A stretch of DNA of 64,000 nucleotides, from the NCBI RefSeq assembly GCF_001278075.1, contig NZ_CP011340.1:6197501-6261500 (forward strand). The letters are read 5' to 3'. A program made the translations under genes and the position numbers. The notes below the pieces were generated by a model. It ran no database searches and was not told the DNA's origin. It saw only the letters and a program-made list of their open reading frames with translations. Of this stretch, positions 19,594 through 28,503 are shown piece after piece; position 1 is the first letter of the stretch, and each line of letters opens with the position of its first letter. This stretch comes from Streptomyces pristinaespiralis. Its GTDB lineage: Bacteria > Actinomycetota > Actinomycetes > Streptomycetales > Streptomycetaceae.

Positions 19594-22500
19594 ATGTCCT
19601 GGCTGTCCAGATTCAGCCTGTCGCAACGGGCCCTGATAGGGCTGATGTCCATCGTCGCGATCGTCTTCGGTGCGATCGCCGTCCCGCAGCTCAAGCAGCA
19701 GCTCCTGCCGTCCATCGAGCTCCCGATGGTCTCGGTCCTCGCCCCCTACCAGGGCGCGTCGCCCGATGTCGTGGAGAAGCAGGTCGTCGAGCCGCTCGAA
19801 GCGAGCCTCAAGGCCGTCGACGGCATCGAGGGCATCACGTCCACGGCCGCTGAGGGCAGCGCCGTCATCATGGCGAGCTTCGAGTACGGGGACGGGAGCA
19901 AGCAGCTCGTCGCCGACGTCCAGCAGGCCGTGAACAGGGCCCGCGCCCAGCTCCCGGACGAGGTGGACCCGCAGGTCGTCGCCGGTTCGACGGACGACAT
20001 CCCCACCGTCGTGCTCGCCGTCACCTCCGACAAGGACCAGCAGGCGCTCGCCGACCAGCTGGAGCGGACCGTCGTACCGGCCATCGAGGACATCGAGGGC
20101 GTGGGCCAGGTCTCCATCGACGGCGTCCAGGACCTCCAGGTCTCCGTCACCCCCGACGAGCGGAAGCTCGCCGCCGCCGGTCTGAACACCATGGCGCTCT
20201 CCGAGGCGCTCAGGTCGGGCGGCGCGACGATGCCGGCCGGGTCGTTCTCCGAGGACGGCAAGAGCCGCACGGTGCAGGTCGGTGGCGGTTTCACCAGCCT
20301 GCGGCAGATCGAGGACCTGCGGATCGTGCCCGCGCCGGGTACGAAGGGCGAGCCCGTACGCCTCGGTGACATCGCGACCGTCGAGCAGACGGAGGCGAGC
20401 CGGGTCTCCCTGACCCGCACGAACGGCAGGCCCAGCCTCGCCGTCATGGCCACCATGGACAACGACGGCAGCGCCGTCGACATCTCGGAGGCCGTCCAGG
20501 ACAAGCTGCCCGGCCTCCGCGCCGACCTCGGCGCGGGCGCGGAACTCACCGTCGTCTCGGACCAGGGCCCGGCGGTCTCCAAGTCGATCTCCGGCCTGAC
20601 CACCGAGGGCGCGCTCGGCCTGGTCTTCGCCGTCATCGTGATCCTGGTCTTCCTCACCTCGCTGCGCTCGACGCTGGTGACGGCGGTCTCCATCCCGCTG
20701 TCCGTCGTCCTCGCGCTGATCGTGCTCTGGACCCGTGACCTCTCGCTCAACATGCTCACCCTCGGCGCGCTGACCATCGCCATCGGCCGGGTCGTCGACG
20801 ACTCGATCGTGGTCCTGGAGAACATCAAGCGTCACCTCGGCTACGGCGAGGAGCGGCAGAGCGCCATCATCACCGCGGTGAAGGAGGTGGCGGGCGCCGT
20901 CACGTCCTCCACCTTGACGACCGTCGCGGTGTTCCTGCCGATCGGTCTCGTCGGCGGCATGGTCGGCGAGCTGTTCGGCTCGTTCTCGCTGACCGTCACC
21001 GCCGCGCTGCTGGCGTCCCTGCTCGTCTCGCTGACCGTCGTCCCCGTCCTGTCGTACTGGTTCCTGCGCGCCCCCAAGGCCGTGCAGGGCCTGGACCCGG
21101 AGCAGGCCCGGCGCACGGCGGAGGAGAAGGAGGCGCGGAGCCGGCTCCAGCGGATGTACGTCCCCGTGCTGCGCTTCGCGACCCGCCGCCGGCTGACGAG
21201 TGTCGCCCTGGCGGTCGTGGTGCTGTTCGGCACCTTCGGCATGGCCGGACTGCTCAAGACCAACTTCTTCGACCAGGGCGAGCAGGAGGTCATGTCCGTC
21301 AAGCAGGAACTGCCGCCCGGCACCAGCCTCGAGGCGGCCGACGCCTCCGCGAAGAAGGTCGAGCAGGTCCTCGCGGGCGTCGACGAGATCAAGGACTACC
21401 AGGTCACCGTCGGCTCCTCCGGCTTCATGGCGGCCTTCGGCGGCGGCACCGGCGCCAATCAGGCGTCGTACCAGCTGACCCTGAAGGACGCGGCGTCGTA
21501 CGAGAAGGTCCGCGACCACCTCGACGAGGAGCTCGGCAAGCTGGACGGCATCGGCGACACGACCATCGCCGCCGGTGACGGCTTCGGCAGCCAGGACCTG
21601 AGCGTCGTGGTGAAGGCGTCCGACTCCGAGACCCTGCAGAAGGCGTCAGAGGCGGTACGGGCGGAGGTCGCGGAGCTGGACGACGTGACCGACGTCCAGA
21701 GCGACCTGGCCCAGTCCGTGCCGCGCATCTCCGTCAAGGCCACGCCGAAGGCGGCCGACGCCGGCTTCACCGACGCCACGCTGGGCATGGCCGTCGGCCA
21801 GGCCGTGCGCGGCACCCCGTCGGGCAAGGCGATCCTCGCCGACACCGAGCGGGACATCGTCATCACCTCCGCCAGGCCGGCGAGGACGATGGACGAGCTG
21901 AAGGCGCTGCCGCTCGGCCCGGTGAAGCTCGGTGACATCGCCGAGGTGAAGCTGGTCCCCGGCCCGGTCTCGATGACCCGGATCGACGGCTCGCGGGCCG
22001 CGACGATCACGGCGAAGCCGACCGGCGACAACACCGGCGCGGTGAGCACCGAGCTTCAGTCGAAGATCAACGCGCTGGACCTGCCCGAGGGCGCGACCGC
22101 CTCCATCGGCGGCGTCTCCGAGGACCAGGAGGAGGCGTTCCTGAACCTCGGCCTGGCGATGCTGGCGGCGATCGCGATCGTCTTCATGCTGCTGGTGGCG
22201 ACGTTCCGGTCGCTGATCCAGCCGCTGATCCTGCTGGTCTCCATCCCGTTCGCCGCGACCGGCGCGATCGGCCTGCTGGTCGCGACGGGTACGCCGATGG
22301 GCGTGCCGGCGATGATCGGCATGCTGATGCTCATCGGCATCGTGGTCACCAACGCGATCGTGCTGATCGACCTGATCAACCAGTACCGGGCCCAGGGCCT
22401 CGGCGTGGTCGAGGCGGTCGTCGAGGGCGGCAGGCACCGGCTGCGCCCGATCCTCATGACGGCCCTGGCGACGATCTTCGCGTTGCTGCCGATGGCGCTC

Positions 22501-22719
22501 GGCGTCACGGGCGAGGGGGGCTTCATCGCCAAGCCGCTGGCGGTGGTGGTGATCGGCGGTCTGATCACGTCGACGCTGCTGACCCTGCTGCTGGTGCCGA
22601 CGCTGTACGCGATGGTGGAACTCCGCAAGGAGCGCCGCCGCGCCAAGCGTGCGGCGAAGCGGGAGGCCGCGAAGTCCGCAGAGACGGACGAGACGTCCCT
22701 GGAGCCGTCGAACGCCTGA
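19594..22719 (+). CDS. RND-superfamily efflux transporter (AcrB/HAE1-like)
   Basis: A 1041-residue proton-driven exporter with the AcrB/MMPL-like topology: an N-terminal helix (LSQRALIGLMSIVAIVFG), a first large porter domain, a membrane bundle with the motif LNMLTLGALTIAIGRVVDDSIV (the essential Asp pair), a second porter domain, and a second bundle (GIVVTNAIVLIDLIN). Length is typical. The ATG at 19594 follows GAAGAGAG; in-frame codons back to 19447 are not coding-like. The organism has no classical outer membrane, so it probably works alone or with a separate adaptor, none of which is adjacent. The preceding two-component pair probably controls it. A strong terminator follows. The tail is Lys/Arg/Ala-rich. 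Confidence 0.93.
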   Translation: MSWLSRFSLSQRALIGLMSIVAIVFGAIAVPQLKQQLLPSIELPMVSVLAPYQGASPDVVEKQVVEPLEASLKAVDGIEGITSTAAEGSAVIMASFEYGDGSKQLVADVQQAVNRARAQLPDEVDPQVVAGSTDDIPTVVLAVTSDKDQQALADQLERTVVPAIEDIEGVGQVSIDGVQDLQVSVTPDERKLAAAGLNTMALSEALRSGGATMPAGSFSEDGKSRTVQVGGGFTSLRQIEDLRIVPAPGTKGEPVRLGDIATVEQTEASRVSLTRTNGRPSLAVMATMDNDGSAVDISEAVQDKLPGLRADLGAGAELTVVSDQGPAVSKSISGLTTEGALGLVFAVIVILVFLTSLRSTLVTAVSIPLSVVLALIVLWTRDLSLNMLTLGALTIAIGRVVDDSIVVLENIKRHLGYGEERQSAIITAVKEVAGAVTSSTLTTVAVFLPIGLVGGMVGELFGSFSLTVTAALLASLLVSLTVVPVLSYWFLRAPKAVQGLDPEQARRTAEEKEARSRLQRMYVPVLRFATRRRLTSVALAVVVLFGTFGMAGLLKTNFFDQGEQEVMSVKQELPPGTSLEAADASAKKVEQVLAGVDEIKDYQVTVGSSGFMAAFGGGTGANQASYQLTLKDAASYEKVRDHLDEELGKLDGIGDTTIAAGDGFGSQDLSVVVKASDSETLQKASEAVRAEVAELDDVTDVQSDLAQSVPRISVKATPKAADAGFTDATLGMAVGQAVRGTPSGKAILADTERDIVITSARPARTMDELKALPLGPVKLGDIAEVKLVPGPVSMTRIDGSRAATITAKPTGDNTGAVSTELQSKINALDLPEGATASIGGVSEDQEEAFLNLGLAMLAAIAIVFMLLVATFRSLIQPLILLVSIPFAATGAIGLLVATGTPMGVPAMIGMLMLIGIVVTNAIVLIDLINQYRAQGLGVVEAVVEGGRHRLRPILMTALATIFALLPMALGVTGEGGFIAKPLAVVVIGGLITSTLLTLLLVPTLYAMVELRKERRRAKRAAKREAAKSAETDETSLEPSNA

Positions 22720-22737
22720 CGCCGTCCTTTCCATGTG

Positions 22738-22773
22738 TCAGGGCCCCGCGGCCGACCGGCTGCGGGGCCCTGA
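22738..22773. terminator. Terminator after the RND exporter gene
   Basis: 12-bp perfect stem (22738-22749 with 22762-22773) and a 12-nt loop, 19 bp past the exporter stop. Confidence 0.8.
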
Positions 22774-22851
22774 CCGTTGTCGTGGGTGCCGGCCCCGCCG
22801 GACGGCACGCCCGTGCCGTCAAGCGGGTCGGCAAGCAGCGGGCCCACGCGT

Positions 22852-22883
22852 GAGGGGCGCCCCGCCGCGGCGGGGCGCCCCTC
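22852..22883. terminator. Terminator for nadA, 32-nt perfect palindrome
   Basis: A perfect palindrome centred on GC, 23 bp beyond the nadA stop on the minus strand. With 22738-22773 it gives back-to-back terminators between convergent genes. Confidence 0.8.
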
Positions 22884-22905
22884 GAAGGCGTAGGGCGGGC
22901 GACGT

Positions 22906-24093
22906 TTACGGCAGCGCCAGCATCCGCTCCAGGGCGAGCTTCGCGAAGCTCTCCGTCTCCTTGTCGACCTCGATGCGGTTGACCAGGTTCCCCTCGGCCA
23001 GCGACTCCAGGGTCCACACCAGGTGGGGCAGGTCGATGCGGTTCATCGTCGAGCAGAAGCAGACCGTCTTGTCGAGGAAGACGATCTCCTTGCCCTGGTC
23101 CGCGTAGCGGTTCGCCAGGCGGCGGACCAGGTTCAGCTCCGTGCCGATGGCCCACTTCGAGCCGGCCGGGGCCGCCTCGAGCATGTTGATGATGTACTCC
23201 GTCGAGCCCACGTGATCGGCGGCGGCGACGACCTCGTGCTTGCACTCCGGGTGCACCAGGACGTTGACGCCCGGGATGCGCTCACGCACGTCGTTGACGG
23301 AATCCAGCGAGAACCGGCCGTGCACGGAGCAGTGACCGCGCCACAGGATCATCTTGGCGGCGCGCAGTTCCTCCGCCGTCAGACCGCCGTTCGGCTTGTG
23401 CGGGTTGTAGAGCACGCAGTCCTCGAGGGACATCCCCATGTCCCGGACGGCGGTGTTGCGGCCCAGGTGCTGGTCCGGCAGGAAGAGGACCTTCTCGCCC
23501 TGCTCGAAGGCCCAGTCCAGCGCGCGCTTGGCGTTCGACGAGGTGCAGATCGTGCCGCCGTGCTTGCCCGTGAAGGCCTTGATGTCCGCGGAGGAGTTCA
23601 TGTAGGAGACGGGCACGACCTGTTCGGCGACGCCGGCCTCCGTCAGCACGTCCCAGCACTCGGCGACCTGCTCTGCGGTGGCCATGTCGGCCATCGAGCA
23701 GCCGGCCGCGAGGTCGGGCAGCACGACCTTCTGGTCGTCGGAGGTGAGGATGTCGGCGGACTCGGCCATGAAGTGCACACCGCAGAAGACGATGTACTCG
23801 GCCTCGGGCCGGGCCGCGGCGTCCTTCGCCAGCTTGAACGAGTCACCGGTGACGTCGGCGAACTGGATGACCTCGTCACGCTGGTAGTGGTGGCCGAGGA
23901 CGAAGACCTTCTCGCCGAGCTTCTCCTTGGCCGCGCGGGCGCGCTCCACCAGATCCGGGTCGGACGGCGAGGGCAGGTCGCCCGGGCACTCCACGCCGCG
24001 CTCGCTGCGCGGGTCGGCCTCACGGCCGAGCAGCAGCAACGCGAGCGGAGTCGGCGACACGTCGAGCTCGGGGCTGGTTTGGGCGGTGGTCAC
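22906..24093 (-). CDS. nadA: Quinolinate synthase A
   Basis: A 395-residue [4Fe-4S] enzyme condensing iminoaspartate with dihydroxyacetone phosphate to quinolinate in NAD synthesis. Three conserved cysteines sit in FCGVHFMAESADIL, HPECKHEV and VCFCSTMNRI, and the GHHYQRDEV motif is present. GTG at 24093 is taken: AAAGG lies at a workable distance from it but would abut the alternative GTG at 24102. nadB and nadC are not in the window, so it stands apart. It is divergent from the iron-sulfur protein gene, with a TGACG-rich region between that may be regulatory. Confidence 0.95.
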   Translation of the reverse strand: MTTAQTSPELDVSPTPLALLLLGREADPRSERGVECPGDLPSPSDPDLVERARAAKEKLGEKVFVLGHHYQRDEVIQFADVTGDSFKLAKDAAARPEAEYIVFCGVHFMAESADILTSDDQKVVLPDLAAGCSMADMATAEQVAECWDVLTEAGVAEQVVPVSYMNSSADIKAFTGKHGGTICTSSNAKRALDWAFEQGEKVLFLPDQHLGRNTAVRDMGMSLEDCVLYNPHKPNGGLTAEELRAAKMILWRGHCSVHGRFSLDSVNDVRERIPGVNVLVHPECKHEVVAAADHVGSTEYIINMLEAAPAGSKWAIGTELNLVRRLANRYADQGKEIVFLDKTVCFCSTMNRIDLPHLVWTLESLAEGNLVNRIEVDKETESFAKLALERMLALP

Positions 24094-24133
24094 GACACGC
24101 ACCCTTTCTTCGTCTGGCAGAGCTTTTCGTCTA

Positions 24134-24222
24134 TTTGACGCTATCTATCATAACCGCTTCACGTCACTTTGACGATGGCCATAGCGTCGATGTGACGCAC
24201 CCCCCTGTCCGCAGGGTGACGC
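24134..24222. promoter_or_regulatory. TGACG-repeat region between nadA and erpA-like gene
   Basis: Four same-direction TGACG pentamers at 24136, 24170, 24193 and 24217, two of them within TTTGACG, plus an inverted CGTCA at 24162. TATGAT on the minus strand (24147-24152) could be the nadA -10 box. The regular pattern suggests operator half-sites, but the regulator is unknown and a spurious pattern is possible. Confidence 0.3.
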
Positions 24223-24361
24223 ATGCCCGTCCACAGGGCGGTGCCGCACCGTGGCCCGGTGTGCGAGCATGAATGAGGAAAGACCAGCGGTCCGGAATGA
24301 ATCCACGGCCGTGCCGGTTGCACCGTCGGCAAGCAGTCCGCACAACCCGGGAGAGAAGCAG

Positions 24362-24718
24362 ATGTCCGTATCGGACGAGACCACCACCGTGAGCGACGGC
24401 ATCCTCCTGTCCGACGCCGCCGCCGCCAAGGTCAAGGCCCTGCTGGACCAGGAAGGCCGGGACGACCTGGCGCTGCGCGTCGCGGTTCAGCCCGGTGGCT
24501 GCTCCGGCCTGCGTTACCAGCTGTTCTTCGACGAGCGTTCCCTCGACGGCGACGTCGTGAAGGACTTCGACGGTGTCAAGGTCGTCACCGACCGTATGAG
24601 CGCCCCGTACCTGGGCGGCGCCTCCATCGACTTCGTCGACACCATCGAGAAGCAGGGCTTCACCATCGACAACCCGAACGCCACGGGTTCCTGCGCCTGC
24701 GGCGACTCGTTCAGCTAA
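24362..24718 (+). CDS. erpA: Iron-sulfur cluster insertion protein, ErpA/HesB/IscA family
   Basis: A 118-residue A-type carrier that accepts Fe-S clusters and passes them to target proteins. The three conserved cysteines are present: C47 in PGGCSGLRY and C111/C113 in GSCACGDSF. ATG at 24362 has GGGAGAG upstream. It lies next to and divergent from nadA, whose product needs a [4Fe-4S] cluster, and within a few genes of the iron-sulfur-containing Rieske protein. A 52-nt hairpin ends the unit. From memory, the M. tuberculosis counterpart also lies near adoK and a glycerate kinase gene. Confidence 0.94.
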   Translation: MSVSDETTTVSDGILLSDAAAAKVKALLDQEGRDDLALRVAVQPGGCSGLRYQLFFDERSLDGDVVKDFDGVKVVTDRMSAPYLGGASIDFVDTIEKQGFTIDNPNATGSCACGDSFS

Positions 24719-24729
24719 GAGTCCGGCTG

Positions 24730-24781
24730 CTCATGCCGAAGGCGGCGGACCCGGGACCGGGTCCGCCGCCTTCGGCATGAG
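24730..24781. terminator. Bidirectional terminator, 25-bp perfect stem
   Basis: Arms 24730-24754 and 24757-24781 are perfectly complementary with a 2-nt loop, between the convergent erpA-like gene and the anchored-protein gene. It ends 5 bp before that gene's stop. Confidence 0.9.
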
Positions 24782-24786
24782 GGGCG

Positions 24787-26241
24787 TCAGCCCTTGCGCG
24801 GCAGCGCCTTGCCCGTGTTCGCGTCGACGACCTTCCGGTCGTCCAGCGGCTCGTCCAGCGTCACGGACGCCTCGAGCTCCTTGGCGAGCATGATGCAGAC
24901 CCGCTCGGGGTCCGGATTCGTCTCCACGATCCGGACCTTCACCTGGGCACCGCTCTCGGTCGCCTTCGCCTCGTAGTTGCTGCACACCCCGCCCCAGAAG
25001 GTGACGGTCAGGGTCCGCCCCTGGACGCTGTACGAGATCTGGGCGGGGCCCTGGTCGGCCGGGTCCTTCGAGGGATCGGCCGGAGTGATGTCACCCGTCG
25101 GCGGCTCGGCGCTCTTGAGGAAGCGCTCCTCCACGGCGGTGTGCGTCACCGTGAACGGCCGGCCCCCGTCCTTCGCCGCCACCTCGAACAGCCATGTCGG
25201 CACCAGTGCCTGCCGCCCGTCCACATACTGCGCGGAGAGCCCGAAGACGGCCTTGCCGATCGTCAGCCGCTCCGGCTCCGTGGTGGCGCCGTCGGGCTCG
25301 CAGGGCGCGTCCGGCTTGATCTCGCCCTCGTGCGGCACCGGGGTGGCGCATCCGCCGATGCCGACGCGACCGCTGTCCTTGCCCGCCTTGTTGAGCTGCT
25401 CGACCGCTTCCTCGGCGGTGACCACCGGATAGGTGTCGCTCTTCGCGGGCTTCTTCAGCTGCCCGCTGCCGCCGACCACGGTGCCGTCCGCGCCCACCTG
25501 GACGCCCGTCGTCCAGCCGTACGTCGGCAGGCCGCTCACCACCGGGTTCGCGTTCACCACGCGCACCGCGCCCATCAGCTGGTCCGCGTCCAGCGCGGCG
25601 TCCCCCTGGCCCACGGCCCGCAGCACGGGCGCGGCGGCCTTCTTCGCCTCGGCCTCGCTCACCGGCTCACCGGTCTCGGCCGACGAGCCGCCCGAGGGGC
25701 ACTCCTTGCCCTTCAGGCAGTTGTCCCCGCCGGGCGCGGCGGTGAAGCGGGCGAACGTCCAGGTGCCCGGGGCGTCCTTGTTCACCTGGAGCGAGGGCCC
25801 CTGGCCGTCCGTGGTCGGCCCGATCTTCCAGGCCGGCCCCTCCAGACGCGGTGTCCCCGACAGGCCGAGCGCCTTCGCCAGCCGGGTCACCTCCGCCTCC
25901 GTGACCGTCCCCGTCGCCCGGTGCACGGCCGCACGGCCGGGGCCCTCGGGCAGGTCGCCCTTCGCCGTGTAGACGACGCCGCCACCGCTCGGGTCGGGCT
26001 CGCCCGGGGCGATGCCGCCATCAGTACCGCTCCCGCCGAGGTCCAGGGCCGGCGGCAGGGGATCCTTCGCTCCGGCGGCCTCGCTCTTGGCGTCCGTGGC
26101 GCCCGCGCCGCCCTCGGAGCCGGCGGTCGCGAAGTACGCACCGCCACCGCCGGCGACCAGCACCGCGGCCGCCACGGAGGCGACCACCAGCGGGGAACGC
26201 CGACGGCGGGGACTCTCCTGCGTGTTCTCCGTGCTGCTCAC
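24787..26241 (-). CDS. Membrane-anchored extracytoplasmic protein of unknown function
   Basis: A 484-residue protein with a basic cytoplasmic N-terminus (PRRRRSP), one membrane helix (about 19-42, VVASVAAAVLVAGGGGAYFA), a Gly/Ala/Pro-rich linker, then a large extracellular part without a domain I recognise. Four extracellular Cys (in GDNCLKGKECP and GGCATPVPHEGEIKPDAPC) suggest disulfides. It sits between erpA-like and adoK-like genes. In M. tuberculosis the gene in that position is also a putative membrane protein (recalled), so a conserved actinobacterial role is possible. No enzyme motif is evident. Confidence 0.85.
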   Translation of the reverse strand: MSSTENTQESPRRRRSPLVVASVAAAVLVAGGGGAYFATAGSEGGAGATDAKSEAAGAKDPLPPALDLGGSGTDGGIAPGEPDPSGGGVVYTAKGDLPEGPGRAAVHRATGTVTEAEVTRLAKALGLSGTPRLEGPAWKIGPTTDGQGPSLQVNKDAPGTWTFARFTAAPGGDNCLKGKECPSGGSSAETGEPVSEAEAKKAAAPVLRAVGQGDAALDADQLMGAVRVVNANPVVSGLPTYGWTTGVQVGADGTVVGGSGQLKKPAKSDTYPVVTAEEAVEQLNKAGKDSGRVGIGGCATPVPHEGEIKPDAPCEPDGATTEPERLTIGKAVFGLSAQYVDGRQALVPTWLFEVAAKDGGRPFTVTHTAVEERFLKSAEPPTGDITPADPSKDPADQGPAQISYSVQGRTLTVTFWGGVCSNYEAKATESGAQVKVRIVETNPDPERVCIMLAKELEASVTLDEPLDDRKVVDANTGKALPRKG

Positions 26242-26370
26242 CGCATCGCTCCTTGTCTCGCGCCTCCTGCTGGGGAGGACACGTGTGGGACGGAGCGGGG
26301 GAGCGCGTGGTTCCCTTCGCCTCTTCCCCGAGGCGGCGTCGCCGCCGGAGCCGGTGCGGACCGGGCGGTG

Positions 26371-26595
26371 TCAGTCGCCGTACTCGGACATCGCGTCCAC
26401 CAGCCGCGCGGACGCGGACGGCACCACGACACCGTGGATGAGGGACGGGTGCACGGGCGCGGGCGCCGCAGCCGCCGGTACGACCCAGTGTGGTGCCATG
26501 CGGGCGCAGTCGCCGCGCAGCTGGGCCAGACTGATCTCGGACTCCCGCGGATCCCGCTGCTGCCGCGGCTCGAGCGCCGTCGTGTACTCGGTCAT
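26371..26595 (-). CDS. Small hypothetical protein, 74 residues
   Basis: A short ORF beginning MTEYTTALEPRQQ with a charged N-terminal half and a hydrophobic, Pro/Ala-rich middle (MAPHWVVPAAAAPAP). No strong Shine-Dalgarno is seen before the ATG at 26595. It lies upstream of the anchored-protein gene on the same strand and diverges from the PfkB gene. No family is recognised; called a gene on composition and position only. Confidence 0.5.
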   Translation of the reverse strand: MTEYTTALEPRQQRDPRESEISLAQLRGDCARMAPHWVVPAAAAPAPVHPSLIHGVVVPSASARLVDAMSEYGD

Positions 26596-26722
26596 AGCCG
26601 CACCGTATGCACCTGGGAGTCCAGGAAAAAAGCCCTACTATCGGGTAGTTTCCGCACGTGGCCGGGTTCGGGGACCGGTAGCGTGGACTGTCACTGCCAG
26701 CCCGCCTCAGGAGCGCCTCACC

Positions 26723-27697
26723 GTGCGTATCGCAGTCACCGGCTCCATCGCCACCGACCATCTCATGACCTTCCCCGGCCGCTTCGCCGACCAGTTGGTC
26801 GCGGACCAGCTGCACACGGTCTCCCTCTCCTTCCTCGTCGACACGCTCGACGTACGCAGGGGCGGTGTCGGGGCGAACATCTGCTTCGGCATGGGTCAGC
26901 TCGGCACCGGCCCGATCCTCGTCGGCGCGGCGGGCTCGGACTTCGACGAGTACCGCGCCTGGCTCGACCGCCACGGCGTGGACACGGCGTCCGTCCGCAT
27001 CTCGGAGGTCCTGCACACCGCCCGCTTCGTGTGCACCACCGACGCCGACCACAACCAGATCGGCTCCTTCTACACCGGGGCGATGAGCGAGGCCCGCCAG
27101 ATCGAACTCCAGTCGGTCGCGGACCGCGTGGGCGGCCTCGACCTCGTCCTGATCGGCGCGGACGACCCCGAGGCGATGCTGCGCCACACCGAGGAGTGCC
27201 GCTCGCGCGGCATCCCCTTCGCCGCGGACTTCTCGCAGCAGATCGCCCGGATGAACGGCGACGAGATCCGGATACTGCTGGACGGCGCGGCGTACCTCTT
27301 CTCCAACGAGTACGAGAAGGGCCTCATCGAGTCCAAGACCGGCTGGACCGACGAGGAGATCCTCGGCAAGGTCGGCCACCGGGTCACCACGCTCGGCTCG
27401 CGCGGCGTCCGCATCGAGTCCGCGGGCGAGGACCCGATCGAGGTCGGCTGCCCCGACGAGGAGGCCAAGGTCGACCCCACCGGCGTCGGCGACGCGTTCC
27501 GCGCGGGCTTCCTCTCCGGCCTCTCGTGGGGCGTCGGCCTGGAGCGAGCGGCGCAGGTGGGCTGCATGCTGGCGACGCTGGTGATCGAGACGCTCGGCAC
27601 GCAGGAGTACACACTGCGCCGGGCGCACTTCATGGAGCGCTTCACGAAGGCGTACGGGGACGAGGCGGCGACGGAGGTCCGCGAGCACCTGTCCTGA
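26723..27697 (+). CDS. adoK: PfkB-family kinase, probable adenosine kinase
   Basis: A 324-residue ribokinase-fold sugar or nucleoside kinase. The N-terminal GG motif region (RRGGVGANICFGMGQLG) and the C-terminal PfkB signature DPTGVGDAFRAGFLSGL with catalytic Asp are intact. Family knowledge: the actinobacterial enzyme of this type near ctaC and a HesB gene is adenosine kinase (M. tuberculosis AdoK); gene order here is alike, so adenosine is the best substrate guess, with other ribosides possible. GTG at 26723 with AGGAG 10 nt upstream. Downstream lies the non-coding repeat block. Confidence 0.88.
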   Translation: MRIAVTGSIATDHLMTFPGRFADQLVADQLHTVSLSFLVDTLDVRRGGVGANICFGMGQLGTGPILVGAAGSDFDEYRAWLDRHGVDTASVRISEVLHTARFVCTTDADHNQIGSFYTGAMSEARQIELQSVADRVGGLDLVLIGADDPEAMLRHTEECRSRGIPFAADFSQQIARMNGDEIRILLDGAAYLFSNEYEKGLIESKTGWTDEEILGKVGHRVTTLGSRGVRIESAGEDPIEVGCPDEEAKVDPTGVGDAFRAGFLSGLSWGVGLERAAQVGCMLATLVIETLGTQEYTLRRAHFMERFTKAYGDEAATEVREHLS

Positions 27698-27742
27698 CGC
27701 GGTCCGCGTGCGGGGGCGTGTCGCTCCTGCGGCCTGGCGGCC

Positions 27743-28229
27743 GTGGGGCTCTGACCGGGCTCCGCCCAGACCCGTGCGGGGCCTGACCGGATTCCGCCCG
27801 CCCTCGTGCGGGGCTCTGACCGGGCTCCGCCCGGGCCCGTGCGGGGCTCTGACCGGGTTCCGTCCGGGCCCGTGCGGGGCCTGACCGGGTTCCGTCCGGG
27901 CCCGTGCGGGGCCTGACCGGGTTCCGCCCGGGCCCGTGCGGGGCTCTGACCGGGTTCCGTCCGGGCCCGTGCGGGGCCTGACCGGGTTCCGCCCGGGCCC
28001 GTGCGGGGCCTGACCGGGTTCCGCCCGCCCCTGTGCGGGGCTCTGACGGGTTTCGCCCGCCCTCGTGCGGGGCTCTGACGGGTTTCGCCCGGGCCCGTGC
28101 GGGGCCCTGACCGGATTCCGCCCGGACCTGTGCGGGCCTCTGAACCGGGCTCCGCCCAGACCCGTGCGGGGCCCTGACCGGGCTCCGCCCGCCCCCGTGC
28201 GGGGCTCTAACCGGGCTCCGCCCGGGCCC
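27743..28229. repeat. Tandem array of about 15 GC-rich units, 31-34 bp each
   Basis: Fifteen head-to-tail units beginning GTGCGGGG (the first GTGGGG) and containing (T/C)CTGACCGGG, TTCCGCCCGG and CCC in order, with small variations. Most units can form a short hairpin around TCC, with CCGGGC/T pairing to GCCCGG; several substitutions keep pairing through G-U. It lies just after the adoK-like gene and before the hairpin cluster. No start, ribosome site or codon bias marks it as coding. Variable 32/33-nt period argues against a repeat protein. Confidence 0.9.
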
Positions 28230-28249
28230 GTGCCGCCCCTGCGGGCGGC

Positions 28250-28440
28250 GTACCCGCGCTTCGCGCGGTGCCCTCAATCGCCGGGCGGGCTGATTTCGCT
28301 CTGCGAAATCAGCCCCGCTGGGGGCACCTCCCACGGCCGCCAGGCCGTAGGGGGAGATTGAGGCGCGTGGCTCCAGTGGGGGTCCCCCCACCGGAGCCCG
28401 CTGGTCCCCCCACGCCGCCAGGCGTAGGGGGAGGAGCCCC
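28250..28440. repeat. Cluster of intergenic hairpins
   Basis: Holds a 13-bp stem with a TCT loop (28287-28315), then two hairpins with GCCA loops (near 28329-28355 and 28405-28432). CCTCAATC at 28272-28279 pairs with GATTGAGG at 28356-28363, enclosing the first two. Probably terminates transcription from both flanking convergent genes. Shares its GCGCGGTGCCCTC lead-in with the element at 56951-57017. Confidence 0.75.
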
Positions 28441-28503
28441 CGAACACCTCGCGGAGCCCGGTTCAGGGAAGGGGCGGGGTGGGGGAACAGCCCGCCGCAG
28501 GCG

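Noticed and set aside
27743-28229. CRISPR array
   Set aside because: Repeats abut directly with no unique spacers, and no cas genes are present.
27642-28391. Minus-strand frame of 249 codons encoding an imperfect Arg/Ser/Pro-rich repeat peptide across the tandem array
   Set aside because: Units change between 32 and 33 nt, so the repeat would change frame; no ribosome site; composition only reflects the DNA repeat.
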